Below, one piece after another: positions 1-6,701 of a stretch of 36,871 nucleotides of DNA; the stretch's first letter is position 1, and the number at the start of each line of letters is the position of its first letter. The stretch lies in contig NZ_JJMU01000051.1 of NCBI RefSeq assembly GCF_000757725.1, forward strand, positions 1 to 36,871, in the 5' to 3' direction. The translations under genes were made by a program, and so were the position numbers. This DNA comes from Sphingobacterium deserti. GTDB taxonomy: Bacteria > Bacteroidota > Bacteroidia > Sphingobacteriales > Sphingobacteriaceae. Under the pieces are notes generated by a model. It saw nothing but the letters and a program-made list of their open reading frames with translations. It searched no databases and had not been told where the DNA came from.

Positions 1-155
1 TGTCATTCGGTTTTATTTTTATCGAAAAATAGAATGCTTTAAATATAAACAAAATTATATTTCTGTAGTATCCTTTTCACGGGATAAATTATTCTTTGCA
101 AGAATTGAATATACCCCAATGCTTACCGTAATTCACCAATATAAAATTGGAAGTT

Positions 156-383
156 ATGAAAGCTGTCGATCAAAGCAATAATAGTAAATTCGTAACAAGA
201 CGCTTAAAGGTTTGTCGAAAATGGACATCAAGCGGTTGGAAAAATGGCGGATATAATCCTGCTATTACACTGACTGGTAAGTGGCTTAGCGAATGCGGCT
301 TCAAGCGGGGCGATAAAGTGGCTATAAAAGTATACCGTAAAAAAATAGTTATCGAGCTAGAAACTTCCAACGATGAGTTTTAA
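156..383 (+). CDS. SymE-like toxin (type I toxin-antitoxin family)
   Basis: A 75-residue basic protein of the SymE family, an AbrB-like fold turned into an RNA-targeting SOS toxin in E. coli. The family signature is visible: an N-terminal basic strand with RRLKVCRKW, then ITLTGKWLSECGF and KRGDKVAIKV, ending in the strand KKIVIEL. Length is normal for the short Bacteroidota members. The ATG at 156 is preferred; an in-frame TTG lies nine bases upstream at 147. In E. coli the partner is the antisense RNA symR across the 5' end; I saw no clear TAnnTTTG promoter on the minus strand inside the gene, so the antitoxin is not identified. A chromosomal orphan or a general nucleic-acid-binding role is possible. 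Confidence 0.8.
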   Translation: MKAVDQSNNSKFVTRRLKVCRKWTSSGWKNGGYNPAITLTGKWLSECGFKRGDKVAIKVYRKKIVIELETSNDEF

Positions 384-449
384 CTTGCCGTTTTAGCAAG
401 GGTACTTTCATTTGCTTAGCTTTATTTTCGTGCGAAAGAGAAGTACAAA

Positions 450-496
450 AAAAACCTGCATAGTCAGCAACTTTGCGCTGAGCTAAGCAGGTTTTT
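450..496. terminator. Bidirectional hairpin terminator between convergent genes
   Basis: Outer arms AAAAACCTGC (450-459) and GCAGGTTTTT (487-496) pair perfectly. The interior (TAGTCAGC against GCTGAGCTA) forms a second, bulged helix. The A-run on one side and T-run on the other suit termination from both directions, and it lies between the convergent SymE and J-domain genes. Confidence 0.75.
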
Positions 497-516
497 ACAT
501 ACCATAATAGCAAGCG

Positions 517-960
517 CTACTCTGCGGTCTTTAAAACATTGCGGTAACCATATTTTGGATAGATGTGTCGCTTTGCGAAACGTCCTGGCGAATCAGCATT
601 TACGAGTTTAATGTATTCATTGCGCGGAACATTAAAATACTCATACTTGCTGCCATCTAAAAAAGATATAGTCAGGATATGTCCTTTCCAGTCGAAATCG
701 CTTATGTTAGAAGTCTCGATTGTATTTTTATAAATCGGCTTTTGGTTTTCGAGTGTTTCCGGGCAAATGCTTACCAAAAAATGGTAGGCTTCGATCATTT
801 CTTTGCTTCGTTCTTCCGCCGCACGCAATCCCTCTTCATCATTCACGAACTTATCAGGATGGCATTCCTTCATGATCTGCCTATAGCGCGACTTCAATGC
901 GCTGAGATCAGCTTTAGCGTCCAAATCTAAAAGTTTTCTGTAGTCTGCTATTTTCTTCAT
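517..960 (-). CDS. J-domain protein with C-terminal KTSC domain
   Basis: 147 residues with two modules. Residues 5-65 are a DnaJ J-domain: helix II is basic (LKSRYRQIMKECHPDKF) and the HPD motif that stimulates DnaK ATPase is at 34-36. Residues about 85-145 match the KTSC domain: a beta-rich segment with LTISFLDGSKYEYFNVP followed by SPGRFAKRHIYPKYGYR. KTSC is a small domain of unknown function. The protein lacks the Gly/Phe linker, zinc fingers and substrate domain of DnaJ, so it is a specialised J-protein, presumably cytoplasmic. The start is supported by a -7 box ending five bases upstream of the ATG, which would make the message almost leaderless. Confidence 0.85.
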   Translation of the reverse strand: MKKIADYRKLLDLDAKADLSALKSRYRQIMKECHPDKFVNDEEGLRAAEERSKEMIEAYHFLVSICPETLENQKPIYKNTIETSNISDFDWKGHILTISFLDGSKYEYFNVPRNEYIKLVNADSPGRFAKRHIYPKYGYRNVLKTAE

Positions 961-965
961 CGGCG

Positions 966-996
966 CAAAGGTAGGTATTCTATGTCAGCGGTTCAA
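966..996 (-). promoter_or_regulatory. Bacteroidota-type promoter of the J-domain/KTSC gene
   Basis: On the minus strand the -7 box TACCTTTG occupies 973-966, with a TTG near 996-994 at about the expected -33 distance. The start codon begins at 960, so the predicted transcript start falls within a few bases of the ATG. Confidence 0.55.
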
Positions 997-1078
997 CATA
1001 AAATAGGAGATATCATATAAAGATTATGTTAACAGTGAAAGGATTTCTGCTCAGCAGCCTATATACGCTCATTACAGT

Positions 1079-1723
1079 CTAGATGTTTCTACGGATGAAC
1101 TGGCTCACTTGATGAGCTTCGTTTAAAACCATCAGGTGTCCCCCGCCGTTAATCACAGTTACATCTTTTACAAAACGAATTGGCAGTATGTGGTCTTTTG
1201 TGCCATGTAAATGTGCAATGGGGCAGGGAACTGCCTCATTATCCCAGTTCGAAATTTGTTGTAGAGCCCAACGAAGGAAAGCGCTATCCGTATCTTTCAA
1301 TATTTCTTTTAAAAGTTTCCTCTCAGCAAAAGTTCTTGTTCCAAATAGCCAGAAATTTATCCAATTCCCCTTTTTGAGCAGTCGGGTTGGTAGGAGAAAA
1401 TGCAGCCGCATTTTTCCTGCCAAACGGTAATAGCTTGGGATCTCGTACTTATTCTTGGCCGATGAAAGCAATATAATGCGCTTGACAGCAACATGCTTAG
1501 CAACTTCTAATGCTATTATGCCACCGAAGGATAAGCCTATGAGGACAGGTTTTTCATCTGCAATTTGCAACGTGAGCCTTTTAGCATATTGACTAATAGA
1601 CTCTGCATGCCCCGGTTCTAACCATTTTATATGTTGGATGTCCAAGCCAGAAAAATCCAAATTTTGAAACGCGCGCTCATCTGCACCCAATCCACTGAAG
1701 ATGTAAATTTTTTGACTTTCCAT
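1079..1723 (-). CDS. alpha/beta hydrolase
   Basis: A compact serine hydrolase of the alpha/beta fold, about 214 residues. The nucleophile elbow is GLSFGG, the acid is the Asp of GTKDHILP, and the His is in GGGHLMV near the C-terminus, so the triad is complete. The oxyanion region near the N-terminus reads FSGLGADERAF, as in short Bacteroidota hydrolases of unknown substrate. No signal peptide; cytoplasmic. The ATG at 1723 puts the conserved first strand right at the N-terminus; an upstream ATG at 1762 would add 13 non-conserved residues and overlap the preceding gene by 11 bases. The two genes are therefore probably co-transcribed. Substrate unknown. Confidence 0.8.
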   Translation of the reverse strand: MESQKIYIFSGLGADERAFQNLDFSGLDIQHIKWLEPGHAESISQYAKRLTLQIADEKPVLIGLSFGGIIALEVAKHVAVKRIILLSSAKNKYEIPSYYRLAGKMRLHFLLPTRLLKKGNWINFWLFGTRTFAERKLLKEILKDTDSAFLRWALQQISNWDNEAVPCPIAHLHGTKDHILPIRFVKDVTVINGGGHLMVLNEAHQVSQFIRRNI

Positions 1724-1751
1724 TCGTTCTGTACAAGGCGATTGAGATATA

Positions 1752-2882
1752 CTACTCCGCATTCTCCCACCAATTGTTAAAAGTTTGCGTACTATCCCTT
1801 AACAGCACAACGTCACCTATTCGAGGCGTAAGCAAGGGCAGTTTATTTTCTGCGGCTGCTTGTGCTATTTTCTGCATAGGTTCCTGCCAGGCATGGCGTC
1901 CCAGTGCATACTTACTGTTATGAACGGTGATAAACTTTTTCGGTTTTAGTTCGTCCACAGCCTTTGTCAGATCCGTAGGCATAAGATGGATCAGGTTCCA
2001 GTCCTCATTATATTGCCCATTCTCCATTACGGCAAAATCAATAGTCTGAAATTGTTTTTTGATTTCGGTGAAGTGCGTGTCATACCCTGTATCTCCCGAT
2101 AGAAACAAGTTGCCGAAAGAGCTTTGCAGCATATACGCCGTCCATAAACTCTGATTGGACGTCAGCCCGCGGCCAGAAAAATGCCGCGCCGGTAGGGAAG
2201 TGAGTTTGATGGATGAATCAACATCTACGGTATCGTTCCAGTCCACCTCTTTGATACTGTCAGGGTCGAATCCCCAATACTCCAAATGCGCGCCCACGCC
2301 GAGTGGACAAACAATGGATTTCACCCGATCTTTAAGATCTAGCATCGTCTGATAATCTAAGTGATCCCAATGATCGTGCGTGATGATCAGTAAATCAATG
2401 GGTGGTATGTCAGATGGTTTGTAGTTATCGGTACCCAAGAAAGGCTTGTTAATAAAAGACACTGGTGAGGCTGAAACCAAAACAGGATCAACTACTATAC
2501 GTTTGCCATCCAACTGTATGAACAAAGAAGAATGGCCAAGCCAAACAATCAGGTCGTCATTTAAGGGTAGCGATGACAATGTGGTCTTCGTGGCAGGGAT
2601 ATCTTTCGCGGGTATCAGGTCGACGACTTCCTTCACCATAAAATCCCACAAGTTCTGCATCCGCGATTTTTCACCAGTCATAAGCGCGGTCGGACTGCTG
2701 TTTTTAAATTCGCCGTCTATATAGTGTGGCGATTTCCGGATGCGTTCTAAACGCGCGCCCTCTGGCAATTTCCCGAATTGCTTTCCGTTTAAAAGAATTG
2801 CGAGCGCACAGCTGCCGACGAGCGCGATAGTGCCAATACCAAAGGCGGTGTATTTTACTATTCTTCTTGTTTTAGAGGTCAT
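1752..2882 (-). CDS. MBL-fold metallo-hydrolase, NAPE-PLD-like, membrane-anchored
   Basis: 376 residues. Residues 8-31 form a hydrophobic signal or anchor segment; VGSC at 22-25 could serve as a lipobox. The rest is a metallo-beta-lactamase fold of the type related to mammalian N-acyl-phosphatidylethanolamine phospholipase D and UlaG. Metal ligands are visible: ITHDHWDHLDY (His169, His171, Asp173, His174), LPARHFSGR, the Asp of LSGDTGYD, and the His of ITVHNSK. WLGHSSLFIQLDGK and VDPVL precede the metal motif as usual. A lipid or phosphodiester substrate in the cell envelope is plausible but unproven. It overlaps or abuts the downstream alpha/beta hydrolase. A paralogue without the leader lies at 28227-29267. 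Confidence 0.88.
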   Translation of the reverse strand: MTSKTRRIVKYTAFGIGTIALVGSCALAILLNGKQFGKLPEGARLERIRKSPHYIDGEFKNSSPTALMTGEKSRMQNLWDFMVKEVVDLIPAKDIPATKTTLSSLPLNDDLIVWLGHSSLFIQLDGKRIVVDPVLVSASPVSFINKPFLGTDNYKPSDIPPIDLLIITHDHWDHLDYQTMLDLKDRVKSIVCPLGVGAHLEYWGFDPDSIKEVDWNDTVDVDSSIKLTSLPARHFSGRGLTSNQSLWTAYMLQSSFGNLFLSGDTGYDTHFTEIKKQFQTIDFAVMENGQYNEDWNLIHLMPTDLTKAVDELKPKKFITVHNSKYALGRHAWQEPMQKIAQAAAENKLPLLTPRIGDVVLLRDSTQTFNNWWENAE

Positions 2883-3073
2883 GATGCCAGATATGGAGCA
2901 TTGATATAATCATGTTTCGCGCACAACAATAGCTGTTGGCGCAATATGAAGTTAAGATAAAAATACTGTAAAATAAAAGTCCGAAGACTAAAATGTCCTT
3001 TGTCGTTCGTTATTTTTATGTTATTTTGCATACGTTTAGCGTTAGTTTGACGTAGTTATTAGAAAGGACACTT

Positions 3074-3421
3074 ATGGCAAAGCAATTTTTTATTCCAGAT
3101 TCATCGCATCTTCCGAATGATGTTGCTGAGCAACATGCAGCGAGCTATGATTTTCTTCAATCAAAGCTTAGATTGGTCGACGGCGAAACTGTAGAAGACA
3201 AAATGATGTATTCTATAAGCTATATCGATAGCAATAATGATGAAATCGTTTATGCTGTCGGTCGAGAACATCCGTTTAAAAGTGTACAAGTTTTAGCTCT
3301 TTTCAAAGCGAACGATGTATATTACATCTTTGCTGATGAAGAAGGACTGCAGCCGGAACGACTTGACTTTTCCGCACACAAGCTCGATCGTGTAGAGTAT
3401 TTCGAACCTAGCGCCTCCTAA
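3074..3421 (+). CDS. Small acidic hypothetical protein
   Basis: 115 residues, acidic, no signal peptide or membrane segment, so probably cytoplasmic. It reads as one small alpha/beta domain, with alternating strands such as DKMMYSISYIDS, EIVYAVGRE and DVYYIFADEE. I do not recognise the family. An AAAGGAC stretch lies about eight bases before the ATG, one of the few Shine-Dalgarno-like sites in this window. It stands alone: the upstream gene is divergent, and downstream is the candidate small RNA. Confidence 0.7.
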   Translation: MAKQFFIPDSSHLPNDVAEQHAASYDFLQSKLRLVDGETVEDKMMYSISYIDSNNDEIVYAVGREHPFKSVQVLALFKANDVYYIFADEEGLQPERLDFSAHKLDRVEYFEPSAS

Positions 3422-3669
3422 CACCCGAGCTTTTCCCGCTATTTATGGCTGCCTGTGTAGACCAGCGATCCAGCGCGGAAGCTGCGTGTTGCAGGTCGCG
3501 CAATTATTCGATAGAGACATCCTTTTATTTTAAGTGCTGAAATTTGTATTACATTTTTTGTAATAGGGGGCAGGAGTTTTTCTTTTTCGTAGGCCGAATA
3601 TTGCTAGTTTTTGCGGTTTTGATTTTTAAACGCGTAAAAAATCAAATTTTATCAAAAGTCTTAGCTACA

Positions 3670-3700
3670 TTGATTTAGCTACGCTGAATGTTTAAGTTTG
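3670..3700 (+). promoter_or_regulatory. Promoter of candidate small RNA
   Basis: ATTG (TTG at 3670-3672), 20 bases, then TAAGTTTG at 3693-3700. The -7 box fits TAnnTTTG exactly. The predicted transcript start is near 3706. No open reading frame follows. Confidence 0.55.
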
Positions 3701-3705
3701 GTATA

Positions 3706-3834
3706 GATAGACAAACCCCGCTTGAGGCTTTTGGTTGACATCCCAGGGTGTTAATCAGTAGCTGATAGCAAATGCCTGATCGGCATTAAAGATCAGATTA
3801 ATGAGGCTGCAATCCTTCGGGATTGCAGCTTTTT
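3706..3834 (+). ncRNA. Candidate free-standing small RNA, about 129 nt
   Basis: The stretch from the predicted start near 3706 to the T-run at 3834 has a promoter and a terminator of its own and no plausible coding frame. It contains possible hairpins: ATCAG/CTGAT around the tri-loop in the 3750s, CTGATC/GATCAG with a nine-base loop near 3777-3797, and the final terminator stem. I could not match it to a known family (no SRP GGAA loop, tmRNA or RNase P landmarks). A long leader of an unseen gene is excluded by the terminator. It may be a Bacteroidota regulatory or 6S-like RNA; this is inference. Confidence 0.5.
3806..3834 (+). terminator. Strong intrinsic terminator with UUCG tetraloop
   Basis: GCTGCAATCC (3806-3815), loop TTCG, GGATTGCAGC (3820-3829), then five T. 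The stem is a perfect 10 base pairs closed by C(UUCG)G. The T-run is on the plus strand only. It lies almost 400 bases past the nearest plus-strand gene, so it probably ends the small RNA rather than that gene. Confidence 0.85.
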
Positions 3835-3932
3835 GCGTTTGAAACCAGCAAGATTGACATTGTGCCGTAACAAGCGAAATATTAAAATCGAATACCGAGG
3901 TGGCATAACCTCGAGAATCTTATCTCAACATA

Positions 3933-4622
3933 TTAATAGATCAGTTTGGGCTTGCCGTTTTCACAAACTACCCTTTTATTAAGACCAGGACTTGTTGAAC
4001 AAGCAGCGTTGCCTTCCAAATTCCTTTTTGCATGTTCTAAATGCACATACTGTTCTACTTTCCCTCCGAAAACCGCAAAATTTGGCGCATCCGTATATAA
4101 AACATCGATAAGCTCGCAATCTTTACGAATGCTAAGTCTGTGCCATTTACTTGGATCAGTACATGGCCTATCCTCAAAAAAGGTAGTAATTTCTGTAAAA
4201 AGCTGGCTTAGACGTGTGTTAATCTCCGGTAGTTCCAAGTCCATTGCAGATGCTACTTTTACTTCACCATTAATACAACGAATGCCGAAATGGGGAGGTA
4301 GTGCTATCATGCTCGTGCTGTAAAGCGTTGGCCCCTCATAAGCGTCGTTTGCCCGCCTATGCAGTTCTTGAGCTTCTGCTCGAAGTTTTCTATACTGTTC
4401 TTCAAAGCTCGGGTGTATCGGCACATGGGTGTAGTAGAGCGTATCTATACGCCATTCTGTAAGATTTCCACAGGCATGACCCTCCGTTAATGCCACTGCT
4501 TCTTCTGTTTTTAATGCGGCCAGTCGTGAAAGTTCTTCATAGGATGGGCCATCCTTGCTACAAGAATTAAAAATAAAGAAGGAAAATAAGAGAAGCGTTA
4601 GTTGGGTTTTTGCAAGTTTCAT
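3933..4622 (-). CDS. Lipoprotein with two copies of a Cys-containing module
   Basis: 229 residues. A hydrophobic signal ends in the lipobox FNSC (Cys20), then SKDGPS, so it should be a lipoprotein. The mature part repeats itself. One half has CGNLTEWRIDTLYYTHVPIH, a helix with EEQYRKLRAEAQELHRRA, then GIRCINGEVKVA. The other has CTDPSKWHRLSIRKDCELIDVLYTDAP, a helix with EQYVHLEHAKRNL, then VVCENGKPKLIY. Each half starts and ends with Cys, which could make one disulfide per module. Function not recognised. It reads towards the small RNA and its terminator. Confidence 0.75.
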   Translation of the reverse strand: MKLAKTQLTLLLFSFFIFNSCSKDGPSYEELSRLAALKTEEAVALTEGHACGNLTEWRIDTLYYTHVPIHPSFEEQYRKLRAEAQELHRRANDAYEGPTLYSTSMIALPPHFGIRCINGEVKVASAMDLELPEINTRLSQLFTEITTFFEDRPCTDPSKWHRLSIRKDCELIDVLYTDAPNFAVFGGKVEQYVHLEHAKRNLEGNAACSTSPGLNKRVVCENGKPKLIY

Positions 4623-4869
4623 AATAAAGATCTTTGACAGTAGAACGGATGAATTTCTAAACCGCTACATGCTTATGCCATATTAATCAAAAAAATATGA
4701 ATTTTTATTACTAACGCGCCAGCTACTGGCTGTGAGCTATTGTGGTATCAACTAGCTGGTTGATATATGCTTATGGGGGTAGCGAAGCAAGCTCGACATG
4801 TGGAGATATCTTAAAGTATGTTAATGATTTCCGGCTTTTACTAAGCATTTCCTATATTTAGCTTGCTGC

Positions 4870-6228
4870 ATGATGTTCAAAACTGATAAACAAACGCTAA
4901 CCGACTTAAATGTCTTAGACTGGAATTCTGCCAGTCTACTTCGCTTTTTCGATCATACCTTAACCTTAGGCGGCAGAGATCAATTGTACAATTATTTAAT
5001 GCATCCGCTGACTACCATTGAGGAGATCGTCGAGCGTCAGGAAACCATAGCCTACCTCAGTACGGTGAACGTTAGCAAGCTCTTTGATAAGTATATGATG
5101 GTTGATTTGGAGCGCTATCTGAATAAGCCTGCAGCCCCTTCTGTCAAAAATCGTACTTCCTATTTTCTAGACACGATTTCTTTCAATTTTTTCTCCTTAT
5201 CGGCTCAACGAGAACAGCTTCTTGTCAGGCAATCCGTCCGCGAGATTGCCATGCTTTTCACCGCCTTGCAGGATATTGTTGCTGAGGCGAAGTCATCTGG
5301 GAAAGCAGTTGGATTGTTGCGCATATACGCAGATTTTTTTTCAGCAAACGCCTCCGTTTTTGATAAGGAAGAAATGCGTCAGGTAGGAAGAGGTAAGAGT
5401 TGGAGGCTTACTACACATAAGTATAACTATCTTTTCCGGGGCAAACGTCGGCCTCAGGTGCAAGAGCTGTTCAACATGATTTATACATTAGATGCGCTGA
5501 CGGCTGTGGCGAAAATGTGGAATGAAGGTGGTCTTTGCTTTCCGAGAGTTAATACCAATGATACGGCCGCCGCACTTTTGCGTATAGAAGGGCTATACAA
5601 TTTAGCGCTTGACAACCCTGTCAAAAATGATATTCACATCCCAAGCGCCCAAAACATCTGGTTTCTGACAGGCGCAAACATGACCGGGAAGTCAACGCTT
5701 TTGAAAAGCATTGGCATTTGTATCCACTTGGCGCATGTGGGCTTTCCTGTACCCGCACAGTCTATGGAAACTATTCTTTTCAAGGGGTTAATGACGAGCA
5801 TTAATCTGCTGGATAATATAGGTTCAGGGTATAGTCATTTTTACGCGGAGGTGATGCGTCTAAAAACGATGGGCGAAATTATGACGGTAGACAACCCTGT
5901 AGTCATCATGCTTGATGAGATCTTTAAGGGAACCAATTATCAGGATGCTTATGAAGCGACACTAAACTTTATTAATAGCATTAGCGGGATCGAAAGCAGT
6001 CTTTTTTTTGTTTCCACACACATAACAGATCTCGGTGAAATCGTAGGGATGGATAGCTGCGTAGCGTTAAAGCACCTCGAAACCAAAGCCGATCCTAAAC
6101 AGGGTGCGATATTCACCTACAAACTTCTCGACGGGATTGCTACTGAAAAATTAGGTATGTGGTTCCTAAATCGGGAATCTGTGTTTGAAACGTTTCGCGC
6201 TGTGCAGCCCCGCAAGTCCTCTTCGTAA
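4870..6228 (+). CDS. MutS-family ATPase lacking the mismatch-binding domain
   Basis: 452 residues. The C-terminal half is a MutS ATPase: Walker A GANMTGKST (268-276), the signature region around SINLLDNIGSGYSHFYAE, Walker B VVIMLDE (344-350), and the switch STHITDLGE. The N-terminal half is the helical lever/core region. Domain I, with the Phe-x-Glu mismatch wedge, is absent, as is the Smr nuclease domain of MutS2. Shortened MutS relatives of this size are common in Bacteroidota, and their role is unknown. It is therefore unlikely to start normal mismatch repair. Two ATGs are adjacent at 4870 and 4873. A TATATTTA, close to a -7 box, lies just upstream. Confidence 0.85.
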   Translation: MMFKTDKQTLTDLNVLDWNSASLLRFFDHTLTLGGRDQLYNYLMHPLTTIEEIVERQETIAYLSTVNVSKLFDKYMMVDLERYLNKPAAPSVKNRTSYFLDTISFNFFSLSAQREQLLVRQSVREIAMLFTALQDIVAEAKSSGKAVGLLRIYADFFSANASVFDKEEMRQVGRGKSWRLTTHKYNYLFRGKRRPQVQELFNMIYTLDALTAVAKMWNEGGLCFPRVNTNDTAAALLRIEGLYNLALDNPVKNDIHIPSAQNIWFLTGANMTGKSTLLKSIGICIHLAHVGFPVPAQSMETILFKGLMTSINLLDNIGSGYSHFYAEVMRLKTMGEIMTVDNPVVIMLDEIFKGTNYQDAYEATLNFINSISGIESSLFFVSTHITDLGEIVGMDSCVALKHLETKADPKQGAIFTYKLLDGIATEKLGMWFLNRESVFETFRAVQPRKSSS

Positions 6229-6490
6229 ACCGACGGCATCAGGGCGCCCTTCCATTACGCCGGCAATTTATTAAGGCGGCCTACCCGCACGATGGTATTT
6301 CATACTACATCTTTATCACTTACTTATTCTTGGCAGAAAATCTTGCTGGTACGTCCATCGCTTTTACTAGTCACCGTTGCCGCTAACTGGTTTTACACCC
6401 TCCATTCATACAGGCTTTCGTCGCAATCTTTTTTGCATTATTATGTTTTGCCCGATTCCCGGATGATACAGTAGTTTGTTATTTCAAACC

Positions 6491-6559
6491 AAAAAAAGGT
6501 TCCAGACGGGGAGAATGGAACCTTTTGCTAACCAATTATAAACCTTATGTTCTTTATGA
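6491..6559 (-). ncRNA. Small RNA family, copy 1, about 69 nt
   Basis: A short minus-strand transcript is predicted from near 6559 to the T-run at 6491. It has no coding frame. The 3' part is a terminator hairpin, AAAAGGTTCCA/TGGAACCTTTT (stem 6494-6504 with 6516-6526), around the loop TTCTCCCCGTC, followed by U residues. Just before it lies the conserved tail GGTTTATAATTGGTTAGC. The loop and tail recur in copy 2 near 26.6 kb while the stem sequence differs. The 260 bases between the MutS gene and this RNA hold nothing I could identify. Confidence 0.65.
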
Positions 6560-6564
6560 TGAAT

Positions 6565-6595
6565 CAAAAGTAGGGATAAAAAATGAGTGAACAAA
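6565..6595 (-). promoter_or_regulatory. Promoter of small RNA copy 1
   Basis: On the minus strand TTTG (6595-6592), exactly 19 bases, then TACTTTTG (6572-6565). This is the full Bacteroidota consensus for the primary sigma factor. Confidence 0.7.
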
Positions 6596-6635
6596 AATAA
6601 TCTACAAAATTAGTAGACTTTATTGTAACAATTTT

Positions 6636-6643
6636 TATATTTG
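6636..6643 (+). promoter_or_regulatory. -7 box upstream of TonB-dependent receptor
   Basis: TATATTTG fits TAnnTTTG; no clear -33 TTTG is seen at the right distance. It would give a leader of roughly 50 bases before the ATG at 6702, and it is divergent from the small RNA promoter at 6565-6595. Confidence 0.5.
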
Positions 6644-6701
6644 CCATCAGTTGCTGCAATTGGCGTTGTCAACGAACATGTATCTATTAACAAATTCACT
6701 T

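Noticed and set aside
6292..6474. Plus-strand frame of 60 codons after the MutS-family gene
   Set aside because: Tyr/Ser/Leu-rich translation without domain, no promoter, overlaps the start of the small RNA region; treated as chance.
6491..6540. The GGTT/AACC hairpin first read as a plus-strand leader encoding a tiny peptide
   Set aside because: The two copies would encode different peptides of different length, whereas on the minus strand both have a promoter, a structured terminator and a T-run.
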